The translations under genes and the position numbers were made by a program. This document shows positions 9,354-18,066 of a DNA stretch of 64,000 nt, one piece after another; position 1 is the stretch's first letter, and each line of letters opens with the position of its first letter. A model generated the notes under the pieces. That model did not search any database. It saw only the letters and a program-made list of their open reading frames with translations, and was not told where the DNA came from. The DNA comes from Chitinophagaceae bacterium (lineage in GTDB: Bacteria > Bacteroidota > Bacteroidia > Chitinophagales > Chitinophagaceae). The stretch covers positions 1 through 64,000 of the forward strand of contig JALNZE010000002.1 in assembly GCA_023229465.1 (NCBI GenBank), given 5' to 3'.

Positions 9354-9578
9354 TTACACTTCTTCCGAAGCAGGTAGCGGGTTCCTCCTGGAAGGGATAA
9401 TAGTCTCCTCATCATCACTTAAATACACCCAGAAATCGTACAGGGCAAAAATATCACCGGGCACTTTCGGACCATTATTTTCACTGTTACGGTCGTAAGA
9501 ACCTAACAATTCTCCTGAATATTTGAGTTCCTTCAGCTTTTCTTCAGGCGTTAATACTTTAAAATTGTCAATTGTCAT
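9354..9578 (-). CDS. Small conserved-looking protein of unknown function
   Basis: The 74-residue acidic, cytoplasmic-looking protein has no signal peptide or membrane segment. It contains 'LTPEEKLKELKYSGELLGSYDRN' and 'IFALYDFWVYLSDDEET'. The composition and the plausible ATG start argue for a real gene. I recognise no domain. It is isolated between rhaT and the S41 protease on the same strand. Confidence 0.55.
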   Translation of the reverse strand: MTIDNFKVLTPEEKLKELKYSGELLGSYDRNSENNGPKVPGDIFALYDFWVYLSDDEETIIPSRRNPLPASEEV

Positions 9579-9705
9579 AACCGTATTGTTTTTTTAATAG
9601 ATTCAACCAAATCAGGTGCAAACTAAAAAGAAAAAAACCAAACTAAGAAAACGTTTCTATATCCATTGCTGTATACTTTCTGAATCAACACTCACTCTTT
9701 AACCA

Positions 9706-11292
9706 TCATTTAAAATTGGCTACGGCTTTCTGCACAGTTACATCTTTCCGGTTGGCTACTTCAAAATAACCCTCATTGCGCCATATTTGCCGGCCCATCA
9801 GGGCTTGCATCCTTTGTAAAAGGTCCGCTTTATCTTTACCCCTTACCTTATCCAGGACAATGGTATCTTTTTTAGCGTACGTTAACAGGCCTGCCCATTC
9901 CCTTTCTCCCGGAACAAATTTACTAACCAGCTCTGATGGGGAGGCAATCTGGTTAAAGTAATCGCGGTTCTGTATGTAATAATGATACACAAAGCTGCTC
10001 AGCGTGGCTTTGTAATACAATTTCAAAAGTGTGGTATCCCTATGTGTGGTATCGAATGGAACAAATATATCCGGTGTAATACCACCTCCACCATACACGG
10101 TTCTTCCCCCGGGCGTTTTGTATGCTTTTCCTACGGGATGGGTTGTATCACCTTTTACTACTTCCCCGTTTTGAAACCGCTCAGCCAATTCTTCTTCGTA
10201 TTGCGCTTTGCCTTTGGCATAGGTTTTCTGGATATTTCTTCCTAAAGGAGAATAATACCTTGCAATGGTTAACCGGACAGCGCTTCCATCAGTCAACTGA
10301 AACTGTTGTTGCACCAGCCCTTTACCAAAAGACCGTCTGCCAATAATAGTGGCCCTGTCCCAATCCTGTAAAGCCCCCGCCAATACTTCACTGGCAGATG
10401 CGGATGTTTCATCAATCAATATTTCAAGCTTTCCTTTTTCAAATATGCCTTCCCGTCTGCAGCGATACTCAAAACGGGGCACATGCTCCCCTACGGTGTA
10501 CACAATCAGTTTATCATCGCTCAGAAACTCATCAGCTATATCTGTTGCCTCTTTCATTAATCCGCCACCATTACCCCGCAGGTCGAGTACCAGTTGTGTC
10601 ATTCCCAGTTTCTGCAATTTCTCCATGCTTTGCATAAACGCTTCATAGGTACGTTCAGCAAATTTATTAATACGGATATAGCCGGTTTGAGGGGCAATGA
10701 TATAGCTGGCATCAATAGGGGATACGGGAATTACCCCCCGGGTAATCAACAAGTTTTTTTGGGCCGTACCACGTACTAACCGCACTTTTACTTCGGTACT
10801 CATCGGGCCACGCAAGAGTTTGCGGATATCATCCGGCTTTAATTTTCTTCCGGCGATACCTATACTGTCATTTACCATTACCAGCTTATCCCCTACCTGC
10901 ACACCCGCTTTTTCTGAGGGCCCGCCTTTCACCACATTCACTACATTAACAGTATCATCCAATAATTGAAATTCAACGCCAATGCCCTGGAAATTGCCCA
11001 TCAATTCTTCATTTACTTCTTTCAGGTTTCCGGCAGGTATATACACAGAATGGGGATCCAGGTGCGACAATAATTCATCCGCGGCTAACTGATTAATGCT
11101 GTCTGCCGGCACTTTATCTACATACTTACCTTTAATCAACTCTACCAATTCCTGCAAAGAGGTTCTATTGGAAAGATTGAAAAAACGGCTGCTAAGGGTC
11201 TTTTCTTTTAACTGGTAACCAATCATCATTCCCACTACCATTACAATGGCGAATAATACCGGCAACCAAACCTGTAATTTTTTACTACCCAT
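9706..11292 (-). CDS. S41 family carboxy-terminal processing peptidase (CtpA/Prc-like)
   Basis: The 528-residue protein starts with a single hydrophobic anchor (residues ~9-26), so the catalytic part faces the periplasm. A PDZ domain follows at about residues 85-165 ('GIGVEFQLLDDTVNVVNVVKGGPSEKAGVQVGD'), then the S41 protease core. The Ser-Lys dyad is visible: serine in 'SASASEVLAGAL' and, about 25 residues on, lysine in 'RSFGKGLVQQ'. These enzymes trim or degrade periplasmic and outer-membrane proteins by their C-termini. It is transcribed alone. Confidence 0.93.
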   Translation of the reverse strand: MGSKKLQVWLPVLFAIVMVVGMMIGYQLKEKTLSSRFFNLSNRTSLQELVELIKGKYVDKVPADSINQLAADELLSHLDPHSVYIPAGNLKEVNEELMGNFQGIGVEFQLLDDTVNVVNVVKGGPSEKAGVQVGDKLVMVNDSIGIAGRKLKPDDIRKLLRGPMSTEVKVRLVRGTAQKNLLITRGVIPVSPIDASYIIAPQTGYIRINKFAERTYEAFMQSMEKLQKLGMTQLVLDLRGNGGGLMKEATDIADEFLSDDKLIVYTVGEHVPRFEYRCRREGIFEKGKLEILIDETSASASEVLAGALQDWDRATIIGRRSFGKGLVQQQFQLTDGSAVRLTIARYYSPLGRNIQKTYAKGKAQYEEELAERFQNGEVVKGDTTHPVGKAYKTPGGRTVYGGGGITPDIFVPFDTTHRDTTLLKLYYKATLSSFVYHYYIQNRDYFNQIASPSELVSKFVPGEREWAGLLTYAKKDTIVLDKVRGKDKADLLQRMQALMGRQIWRNEGYFEVANRKDVTVQKAVANFK

Positions 11293-11446
11293 ACATTACT
11301 CTTCTAAATAGCTGATTAAACAGTTGCAAATATCATATTAATGTTTGAATGCCCGTTTAAAGGTTTGTAATTTAGGATGAAAGGCCTAAGTTGCGGAAAA
11401 TTACAGAGTAAAGTCACCAGGTAAAGGCTTACTTAGGTTAATCCCG

Positions 11447-11454
11447 TAACTTTG
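11447..11454 (+). promoter_or_regulatory. -7 promoter box for the amino-sugar kinase
   Basis: TAACTTTG matches the Bacteroidota -7 consensus TAnnTTTG and lies 38 bp before the kinase start codon. A clear -33 TTTG was not found at the expected distance, so confidence is moderate. Confidence 0.45.
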
Positions 11455-11491
11455 CACTTCTTACCCCGTAGCTCATATTTAATCCCTGATT

Positions 11492-12331
11492 ATGCCCGGT
11501 ATATTGATTGCTGACAGCGGCGCCACTAAATGTGAGTGGAGACTGGTTGAGAATGGTAAAAATAAAACCATCATCACCCAGGGGATCAGCCCGTATTTTC
11601 TTAATTCGGCCCAGATATCGGCTTTGCTGGGCAAAGAACTTATTCCCAAGATAAAAAGCGCCAAAGTAACCGATATCCATTTTTATGGAACGGGCCTTAG
11701 CAATAAGGAGAATGCCGCGATTATCAAAAAAGTATTAAAGGGCCATTTTCCAAAGGCAAAAATTGAAGTACAGACCGACCTGCTGGCCGCGGCACGTGCC
11801 CTTTGTGGCCGGAAAAAAGGTATCGCCTGCATTCTCGGAACAGGCTCCAATTCCTGCTATTTTGATGGAAAAAAAATTATTAAAAACAGTCCGGGTATTG
11901 GCTATGTACTGGGTGATGAGGGCAGTGGCGCCTACCTGGGCAAGAAAGTGATTCAATACTATCTTTACAACACGTTTGATGAAGACTTAAGGGCCCGATT
12001 TGAAAAACGCTTCGAGGTATCCCCCATCGAAATACTGGATCATGTATATAAGCATCCCTTAGCCAATCGTTACCTTGCTTCTTATGCCATTTTCCTGGCA
12101 GAGAACAGGGGGCATTATATGGTGGAGAATATTATTGAAGACGGACTAAATGATTTTTTCTTTACCCATCTTTACAAATACCGTGAAAGCTGGACACTTC
12201 CCATCCATTTTATCGGCAGTATTGCATTTGGATTCAGGGATATATTAAAAGAACTTTGCAACACCTATGAACTGGAACTGGGTAATGTGATCAAAGCACC
12301 CATGCAGGGTTTATTAGCGTATCATAAATAA
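11492..12331 (+). CDS. murK: BadF/BadG-type N-acetylmuramate/N-acetylglucosamine kinase
   Basis: The 279-residue ATPase of the ASKHA fold has the phosphate-1 loop 'ADSGATKCEW' at residues 6-15 and the phosphate-2 'GTGSNS' loop ('ACILGTGSNSCYF'). 'GYVLGDEGSGAYLGKK' is the sugar-binding stretch shared by GlcNAc kinases. It is 9 bp upstream of murQ. The pair fits cell-wall sugar recycling: the kinase makes MurNAc-6-phosphate and MurQ opens it. A MurK/MurQ pair of this kind is known in Bacteroidota such as Tannerella. Whether it acts on MurNAc, GlcNAc or both cannot be read from the sequence. Confidence 0.8.
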   Translation: MPGILIADSGATKCEWRLVENGKNKTIITQGISPYFLNSAQISALLGKELIPKIKSAKVTDIHFYGTGLSNKENAAIIKKVLKGHFPKAKIEVQTDLLAAARALCGRKKGIACILGTGSNSCYFDGKKIIKNSPGIGYVLGDEGSGAYLGKKVIQYYLYNTFDEDLRARFEKRFEVSPIEILDHVYKHPLANRYLASYAIFLAENRGHYMVENIIEDGLNDFFFTHLYKYRESWTLPIHFIGSIAFGFRDILKELCNTYELELGNVIKAPMQGLLAYHK

Positions 12332-12340
12332 GAAACGGGT

Positions 12341-13162
12341 ATGTCAGATTTTATTAAAGTAACAGAACAAGCCTCTACCTACCGGCATTTGGAGAAAATG
12401 TCGATTCATGAATTATTGCATAATATCAATACTGAGGATAAGATTGTACCAGATGCCGTAGAAAAAGCCATTCCGCAAATTGAAAAACTGGTCTCTGCCA
12501 TCAGCGATAAGATGCTGGCGGGCGGGCGTTTATTTTATATTGGCGCCGGCACCAGTGGCCGATTGGGTATTGTGGATGCCAGTGAGTGTCCACCCACTTT
12601 TGGTGTGCCTTATGGATTGGTGATTGGATTGATTGCCGGTGGTAATAAAGCCATTACACAGGCTGTAGAATTCGCTGAAGACAGTACCGAAGAAGGCTGG
12701 ACCGATCTGCAGAAACATTTCATCAGTGATAAAGATGTGGTGGTTGGATTAGCTGCCAGTGGCACTACGCCTTATGTAATCAGCGCTTTAAAACAATGCC
12801 GTAAAAGGGGCATTATTACCGGCAGTATCAGTTGCAATCCCAATTCGCCGGTATCTGAAGCCGCGGATTTTCCGGTTGAAGTAGTGGTAGGTCCTGAATT
12901 TGTTACCGGCAGTACCCGTATGAAAAGTGGCACTGCCCAGAAACTGGTTCTAAACATGATCTCTACTTCCATTATGATTCATTTGGGCCGGGTAGAAGAT
13001 AATAAGATGGTTAACATGCAGCTTAGTAATGTGAAACTGGTTGACCGTGGCGTGAAGATGGTGATGGATGGATTAAAGCTGACGGATTATGAGAAAGCCA
13101 AAGATCTTTTATTAAAACATGGCAGTGTGAAGAAAGCTGTTGAAGCCGCCACTGTTTCTTAG
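12341..13162 (+). CDS. murQ: N-acetylmuramic acid 6-phosphate etherase
   Basis: The 273-residue SIS-fold enzyme cleaves the lactyl ether of MurNAc-6-phosphate, giving GlcNAc-6-phosphate and D-lactate, a cytoplasmic step of peptidoglycan recycling. Diagnostic stretches are 'GAGTSGRLGIVDASECPPTFG' (SIS motif with the catalytic glutamate), 'EDSTEEG' with the second glutamate, and 'GSTRMKSGTAQKLVLNM'. It is slightly shorter than the usual ~300 residues at the C-terminus but contains all motifs. It is co-transcribed with the preceding kinase. Confidence 0.95.
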   Translation: MSDFIKVTEQASTYRHLEKMSIHELLHNINTEDKIVPDAVEKAIPQIEKLVSAISDKMLAGGRLFYIGAGTSGRLGIVDASECPPTFGVPYGLVIGLIAGGNKAITQAVEFAEDSTEEGWTDLQKHFISDKDVVVGLAASGTTPYVISALKQCRKRGIITGSISCNPNSPVSEAADFPVEVVVGPEFVTGSTRMKSGTAQKLVLNMISTSIMIHLGRVEDNKMVNMQLSNVKLVDRGVKMVMDGLKLTDYEKAKDLLLKHGSVKKAVEAATVS

Positions 13163-13170
13163 GATAGTGT

Positions 13171-13734
13171 ATGCACCATATTGAACCCTTTTACAACTGG
13201 CAACATCTCTACCTCTCGGAAGAGGATCCCAGGTCGCCGTTTTTCGGAAGAAAATACAGTGAATTTGAATTTTCGCAAACCGTTTATAATTATTATATCC
13301 ATCCGCAATGGGATGATTTTGGCAGCCGCACATTGTATCTCAAAATTATTTATGCGGATTATGAACTGAACTTTGCCATCATTGAATTGCTGGGCGAATG
13401 GAACGACGCGATAGAGAATGATATCATGGAACTGAAAAGAGAAGTGATGGACCCGTTGTATCGCCAGGGTATTCATAAATACATTCTTATCGCCGAAAAT
13501 GTACTCAATTTTCACAGTAGCGATAAAGAATATTACCAGGAATGGTATGATGAAGTAAGTGAAGTAAACGGCTGGATAGTAGCCCTAAATATGCCCGAAG
13601 CCACCCAACAGGATTTTAAGAAAAAGAAACTCAATTATTTTATTGAACTGATGGAGATCCCCGAATGGAGAGTCTACAAGCCCGATCATCTCTTCAAAAA
13701 AATTGATGATGAACTGATGAAACGCCTCGACTAA
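13171..13734 (+). CDS. Conserved protein of unknown function
   Basis: The 187-residue soluble protein is rich in aromatic and acidic residues ('YNYYIHPQWDDFGSRTLYLKIIYADYELNFAIIELLGEW'), with no signal peptide, membrane segment or recognised motif. It starts 8 bp after murQ, so it is probably the third gene of that operon. The sequence looks like a folded alpha/beta protein, and the codon usage is that of its neighbours. I do not recognise a family. Confidence 0.75.
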   Translation: MHHIEPFYNWQHLYLSEEDPRSPFFGRKYSEFEFSQTVYNYYIHPQWDDFGSRTLYLKIIYADYELNFAIIELLGEWNDAIENDIMELKREVMDPLYRQGIHKYILIAENVLNFHSSDKEYYQEWYDEVSEVNGWIVALNMPEATQQDFKKKKLNYFIELMEIPEWRVYKPDHLFKKIDDELMKRLD

Positions 13735-13753
13735 CCTTCTGTGAAACTCCTTA

Positions 13754-13850
13754 CCTCCGTGCGCTCCGTGTTGAAAAAAATCAGCCTACATCAACAGGTT
13801 CTTTTCAACACGGAGCGCACAGAGAAACTGAGGTACACAGAGGCTATCTT
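13754..13850. repeat. Long inverted repeat, 18-bp perfect arms
   Basis: TGCGCTCCGTGTTGAAAA (13760-13777) is exactly complementary to 13802-13819, with a 24-nt loop. Imperfect pairing continues outward (cctccg / acagagg). It follows the murKQ operon and may act as its 3' end structure, but there is no T-run. The sequence style (CTCCGTG / CACGGAG) is that of dispersed intergenic palindromes. Confidence 0.7.
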
Positions 13851-13870
13851 ATTTTGGGTATAGCCTGGCG

Positions 13871-13906
13871 TTTTGTATTAATCGTTCAGCTTTAATCGTA
13901 TCTTTG
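13871..13906 (+). promoter_or_regulatory. Bacteroidota-type promoter for the small basic protein
   Basis: TTTTG at 13871-13875 and TATCTTTG at 13899-13906 fit the -33 TTTG / -7 TAnnTTTG pattern, with a rather long 23-bp spacer. The start codon follows 57 bp downstream. Confidence 0.5.
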
Positions 13907-13963
13907 CAATTAGCTGATTTCAACTTACCTTAACAAAAAATTTTTCACCTAAACTGTAATCAT

Positions 13964-14119
13964 ATGTCATTACCCGTAAATACTAAAAACGGTGGAAAGC
14001 CCGGAAGTAAAGGTCCGAAAGGCGCCGCGCAGGGTTCAAAATTTATTGCCAAACCAGGCACAAAGGCCAGTGGGGCAACCAAGAAACCGATTAAAACCGG
14101 CGGATCAAGAGGAAGCTGA
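13964..14119 (+). CDS. Small basic Gly/Lys-rich protein
   Basis: An ATG-to-TGA frame of 51 residues reads MSLPVNTKNGGKPGSKGPKG and then continues with a similar Gly-Lys-Pro-Ser-Thr composition to the C-terminal GGSRGS. It has 12 lysines or arginines and almost no acidic residues, and is likely disordered and nucleic-acid binding. It has its own promoter-like sequence, and its frame is clean, so it is probably real. No family is recognised. It is followed within 90 bp by the convergent hutU gene. Confidence 0.6.
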   Translation: MSLPVNTKNGGKPGSKGPKGAAQGSKFIAKPGTKASGATKKPIKTGGSRGS

Positions 14120-14205
14120 GGAATGTTGCCTAACGAATATCAAATAACGAATGCCGGAGCTTTTTTGCGCTTCGCTGTTCAGGATTTGCTATTTGTTAGT
14201 CGAAA

Positions 14206-15882
14206 TTATTTGAGCCGCTCCACAATCGACAATCCAAACTTCCTTTGCGTATCCAACGCCACATCATATCCCGCGTCCGCATGCCGTATTACTCCCATAC
14301 CGGGATCATTTCTTAACACACGGCTTAAGCGTTTAGCGGCCTCTTCCGTTCCATCCGCCACTATCACCATTCCTGCATGAATACTATAGCCCATGCCAAC
14401 GCCGCCGCCATGGTGCAGGCTTACCCAACTGGCGCCACCTGCTGTATTCACCAATGCATTGAGTACCGGCCAGTCGGCAACGGCATCAGAGCCGTCTAAC
14501 ATGGCTTCTGTTTCCCTGTTGGGCGATGCCACAGAACCCGTATCCAGGTGATCGCGACCAATTACAATGGGCGCTTTTACTTTCCCGGTTCTTACCAATT
14601 CATTAAAGGCCAGTCCGGCTTTTTCTCTTTCACCCTGCCCTAACCAGCAAATGCGTGCGGGCAGTCCCTGGAAAGCGATTCTTTCCCTGGCCATTTTCAT
14701 CCAGCGCAGCATACTTTTATTTTCCGGAAAAAGGTTGATGATCACTTCATCGGTTACCGCGATATCTGCCGGATCGCCACTCAACGCGGCCCATCGAAAA
14801 GGGCCTTTACCTTCACAAAATAAGGGTCGTATATACGCGGGTACAAAGCCCGGAAAATCAAAGGCATTGGTCAAACCCCGCTCCAGGGCCCTTGCCCGTA
14901 AATTATTTCCGTAGTCAAAAGTGATGGCCCCACGCTTTTGTAATTCAATCATCAATTCAACATGCAGCTTCATACTATCATAACTCAATTCAATGTATTC
15001 CTCCGGATTTTTTTCACGCAACAGGTTCGCTGCCGCATTCGATAAAGTATGTGGTATATAACCGATCAAGGGGTCGTGCGCGGATGTTTGATCAGTAAGT
15101 ATATCAACCGTAATATTTCTTTCTATCAACCGCTGCAATAAATGAACCGCATTGCACAATACACCAATACTCAATGCCTCTCCATTTTTTTTGGCCGCAA
15201 GGGCACGATCAATGGCTTCATCAATACCGGTAAATTTTATATCCAGGTATTTTGTCTCCAGTCTTTTATCTATACGCCATTCTTCCACTTCCGCAATCAG
15301 GCAAACACCATCGCACATGGTTACAGATAAAGGCTGTGCCCCACCCATACCACCTAAGCCGGCCGTAACGCTTAGCGTTCCCTTCAACGATCCGCCAAAA
15401 TGTTTATCGGCTACCGCTGCAAAAGTTTCATACGTACCCTGCACAATGCCCTGCGATCCAATATATATCCAGCTTCCTGCCGTCATCTGGCCATACATCA
15501 TCAATCCTTTTTTCTCCAATTCTGTAAAATGTTCCCAGGTAGCCCATTTAGGAACGAGTTGCGAATTGGAAATCAACACCCTTGGCGCATCCGCATGTGT
15601 TTTTAACATAGCCACTGGTTTGCCACTTTGTATTAGTAAGGTTTCATCATTCTCTAAATCCTTTAATGCTTTTATGATCAGGTCAAGGCTTTCAAAATTT
15701 CTTGCCGCTTTTCCTCTTCCTCCATACACAATCAAATCATCCGGCCGCTCTGCCACCGCCGGATCCAGGTTATTCAGCAACATACGCAAAGCAGCTTCCT
15801 GTATCCATCCCTTGCAGGAAAGCCGGGTTCCGGTGGGGGTTTTGTAGGCAATGGGATCGTATTTTCTGGTTGGGGAGGGCAT
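14206..15882 (-). CDS. hutU: Urocanate hydratase
   Basis: The 558-residue protein matches HutU over its full length: 'KGWIQEAALRMLLNNLDPAVAE', 'VYGGRGKAARN', 'SGKPVAMLKTHADAPRVLISNSQLVPKWATWE', 'TAGSWIYIGSQGIVQGTYETF' and the glycine-rich NAD-binding 'VTAGLGGMGGAQP'. It converts urocanate to imidazolone propionate in histidine degradation, using tightly bound NAD+ as an electrophile. No other hut gene is in the window. It is downstream of, and likely co-transcribed with, a small TPR gene (10 bp gap). Confidence 0.97.
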   Translation of the reverse strand: MPSPTRKYDPIAYKTPTGTRLSCKGWIQEAALRMLLNNLDPAVAERPDDLIVYGGRGKAARNFESLDLIIKALKDLENDETLLIQSGKPVAMLKTHADAPRVLISNSQLVPKWATWEHFTELEKKGLMMYGQMTAGSWIYIGSQGIVQGTYETFAAVADKHFGGSLKGTLSVTAGLGGMGGAQPLSVTMCDGVCLIAEVEEWRIDKRLETKYLDIKFTGIDEAIDRALAAKKNGEALSIGVLCNAVHLLQRLIERNITVDILTDQTSAHDPLIGYIPHTLSNAAANLLREKNPEEYIELSYDSMKLHVELMIELQKRGAITFDYGNNLRARALERGLTNAFDFPGFVPAYIRPLFCEGKGPFRWAALSGDPADIAVTDEVIINLFPENKSMLRWMKMARERIAFQGLPARICWLGQGEREKAGLAFNELVRTGKVKAPIVIGRDHLDTGSVASPNRETEAMLDGSDAVADWPVLNALVNTAGGASWVSLHHGGGVGMGYSIHAGMVIVADGTEEAAKRLSRVLRNDPGMGVIRHADAGYDVALDTQRKFGLSIVERLK

Positions 15883-15892
15883 AGTATATTTT

Positions 15893-16201
15893 TTAAACTA
15901 AATCATCGTACGCCGCCTGCAATTCATTATAGGCATGGTTATCGCCGGCTTTTTTGCATTCAGTCATTCCTTTTTCATACCATTCTATGGCCAGAGAGGT
16001 CTCTCCCATTTTCTCAAGCAATTTGGCCAGGTGGTAATAAGAGCCCACATAATCCGGAGAGTCGGCAAGTATCGCTTCGAATAACAACCTGGCCGGGGCA
16101 TCCTCACCGGTTTTGATATACTCCAGCGCCAGGGCATGCCTTAGAAAATTGTCGGCAGGACTGGCCTGCAGAAAATCTTTTATCCTTGCTATTCTATCCA
16201 T
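15893..16201 (-). CDS. Small tetratricopeptide-repeat protein
   Basis: The 102-residue protein is made of TPR-like helical pairs ('NFLRHALALEYIKTGEDAPARLLFEAIL', 'PDYVGSYYHLAKLLEKMGETSLAIEWYEKGM'). The start at 16201 (MDRIARIKDF) was chosen over an upstream frame start at 16234, because the upstream sequence is part of a repeat that also occurs at 21253. It lies 10 bp before hutU. Such small TPR proteins are common partners of unknown role in Chitinophagaceae. Confidence 0.8.
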   Translation of the reverse strand: MDRIARIKDFLQASPADNFLRHALALEYIKTGEDAPARLLFEAILADSPDYVGSYYHLAKLLEKMGETSLAIEWYEKGMTECKKAGDNHAYNELQAAYDDLV

Positions 16202-16228
16202 GTTATAAAGGTAAGGATTGCGGGGGGA
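16198..16228. repeat. 31-bp direct repeat, left copy
   Basis: These 31 bases (beginning CCATGTTATAAAGG and ending in a G-run) recur exactly at 21253-21283. This copy contains the start codon of the TPR gene. Together with MITE copies 1 and 2, the two copies bracket the esterase locus. Confidence 0.9.
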
Positions 16229-16322
16229 AGGCAATTGGTTTTGGCTTTTGGTCTTTGGTCTTTGGCGTTCCTTTTATAAAATTGCTTATTTTATCATAAT
16301 AGTTTAATCTCTGAGATGACTT

Positions 16323-16553
16323 TTCCCTTCTTCGAAGATTCTCCCGGCAGGGGGACTTTGCGCTTAGAACGTAAGCTTCCATGTTTAACAAATTCTTCAG
16401 GAGCATTGCTATGAAGTTAAATCTATATCCGGTAATTCCATATAGGTTATCACAGGATACACTCTTACAGCTTTTGGCCGTCTGCCCTTAGGCGGAAACC
16501 GAAAAGTTCCCCTATCGGGAAACATTTTCGGAGAACACCCTGTGTAGAAGGAA
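16323..16553. mobile_element. MITE-like repeat, copy 1
   Basis: About 230 bp is shared with 21382-21587 and 29657-29883, in the same orientation. Near the left end is CTCCCGGCAGGGGGACTTTG; near the right end the inverse (AAAGTTCCCCTATCGGGA). The core 'TTAACAAATTCTTCAGGAGC' is almost identical in all copies. A short internal frame is stopped by TAG here. No transposase is encoded, which fits a non-autonomous element. Confidence 0.85.
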
Positions 16554-16674
16554 TTATTTTCAGAAAAGTAAAAAAGGGTGTTTTACCCCTATCCTTTCTG
16601 GTTTTAGCATAGTAATTTTAAGAACTGTATTTCCGGGAACCTCATTAATTGTGTATATCTAAGGAACCAATGAT

Positions 16675-17208
16675 ATGAAAATGGGAAATTATTTTTTATG
16701 GCTACTGGGTTTATGCGTGATTCTTACTGCCAGCCGATGCAAAAAAAGTGTTGGCCCACCCCCCGATAACCCCTATGGCTTACCAAACGCCACCCAAACA
16801 GGCGCTAATATTTTTGCATGCAGGATTAATGGGCAAAATTAGATTTCCAAAACTGATATATTTCATATAGGGGCTTCTTTAGCTAATGACAGACTGGGGC
16901 TGCAAGGTTCAAGTGTTTCAGCCTCTTCTTTCACAAATATTGGGATACTGATTAAAGAACCCATATTGCAAGGTAATATATACAAATTAGGGTCAGTTAT
17001 TGATTCATTAATTTATGCAACAACTTCAACATGCCTGGGCGTTTCGTTCAATGTAACCACAAGTAATGCAATAAACGGGAGTGTAACATTAACAAAACTT
17101 GATAAATCAAATAATGTGGTTTCAGGTTCTTTTAGTTGCGCAATTCCAATACCTAATTGCGATACGTTAAAAATAACAGACGGAAGATTCGATATTAAAT
17201 ACGATTAA
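16675..17208 (+). pseudogene. Lipoprotein-like gene, copy A, with premature TAG
   Basis: The frame starts at ATG 16675 and is collinear with the intact copy at 17508-18047, apart from an amber codon at 16840-16842. Copy B has TGG (Trp) there, in 'GQNW'. The rest of the frame is open to 17208 and ends with the same 'CDTLKITDGRFDIKYD' tail. The downstream half has diverged much more than the upstream half. It is probably a decayed duplicate, although readthrough or a sequencing error is not excluded. Confidence 0.85.
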
Positions 17209-17234
17209 TTTAAAAAACTGTAAATATAACCTAT

Positions 17235-17420
17235 ATGAAAAACTTTTACATACTTCTATTCGGTACAATTTTACTCACAGCTTCAGGTGCCGGTGCTCAA
17301 ACCTATGACACTACACAGTATTATGGCAAAATGAATTATGTATTTGCCAATGTAAACAAAACATTAGTTACTACCGGTTTACTAAAAGATTATGGAATTG
17401 ACTTTTTAAACATTAGATAA
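17235..17420 (+). pseudogene. Truncated 5' copy of the T9SS esterase gene
   Basis: This fragment encodes a signal peptide and then 'QTYDTTQYYGKMNYVFANVN', nearly identical to the start of the gene at 18067. The frame is lost at 'FLNIR' by a single-base difference. The similarity ends around 17449, where the next duplication unit begins. It is a by-product of the tandem duplication, not a functional gene. Confidence 0.88.
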
Positions 17421-17507
17421 TTATACCGGTACAAGTTTGCACGATAGTAGTTTTAAGAACTGTATTTCCGGGAACCTCATTAATTGTGTGCATCTAAAAC
17501 CAATAAT

Positions 17508-18047
17508 ATGAAAACAAGAAATTATTTTTTATTACTACTGGGTTTATGCGTGATTCTTACTGCCAGCCGATGTAAAAAGAATGTTGGCCCACCCTCGGAT
17601 AACCCTTATGGCCTGCCCAATGCCACTCAAACAGGCGCTAATATTTTTGCATGCAGGATTAATGGGCAAAATTGGATTTCCAAAACTGAAATATTTTATA
17701 TGGGGGCTTCTTTAGGTAATGATACATTAGGTATCACTGGTTCTGCAGGAAGCTATTCTTTTCAAGACATTATAATTAATTTATACAAAAACTTTCAACA
17801 AGGCAGTTTATATAATTTAGGCGATAGCTTAAAGGGCCGCCTTTTTTATCTCGCAGATACATCCTGTTTGGGTGCGGGGGGACGGGGTTCAATTGTCACC
17901 TCTCACGCAGTTAGTGGTAGCCTGACCCTGACTAGGCTTGATAGAACAAACAAAATATTTTCAGGCACATTTAATTGCAGAATTCCCATTCCTAAATGTG
18001 ATACGCTAAACGTTACTGATGGACGGTTTGATATAAAATATTATTAA
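17508..18047 (+). CDS. DUF6252-like exported lipoprotein, intact copy B
   Basis: The 179-residue product starts at 17508 (MKTRNYFLLLLGLC); the open frame reaches back to 17484 without a better start. An N-terminal hydrophobic segment ends at a cysteine ('LTASRC'), so it is probably a lipoprotein, although arginine just before the cysteine is unusual. The 'FACRINGQNW' start and the 'FSGTF...VTDGRFDIKY' end resemble the DUF6252 family of Bacteroidota lipoproteins, whose function is unknown. It is 19 bp upstream of the T9SS esterase gene, so the two are probably co-transcribed. Confidence 0.75.
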   Translation: MKTRNYFLLLLGLCVILTASRCKKNVGPPSDNPYGLPNATQTGANIFACRINGQNWISKTEIFYMGASLGNDTLGITGSAGSYSFQDIIINLYKNFQQGSLYNLGDSLKGRLFYLADTSCLGAGGRGSIVTSHAVSGSLTLTRLDRTNKIFSGTFNCRIPIPKCDTLNVTDGRFDIKYY

Positions 18048-18066
18048 TCAATCAAAAAAGTATATT

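Noticed and set aside
9221..9418. 65-codon minus-strand frame
   Set aside because: Overlaps the better-supported small gene at 9354-9578 and has no protein-like composition.
14127..14205. GCCTAAC ... GTTAG inverted ends downstream of hutU as an attC-like site
   Set aside because: The arms match over only about 10 bp with a ~50-nt unpaired loop, and it lies between ordinary convergent genes.
15152..15847. 231-codon frame antisense to hutU
   Set aside because: Shadow of a strongly conserved gene on the other strand; no protein-like features.
16203..16406. 67-codon minus-strand frame
   Set aside because: Runs through MITE copy 1 and has no conserved counterpart in the other copies.
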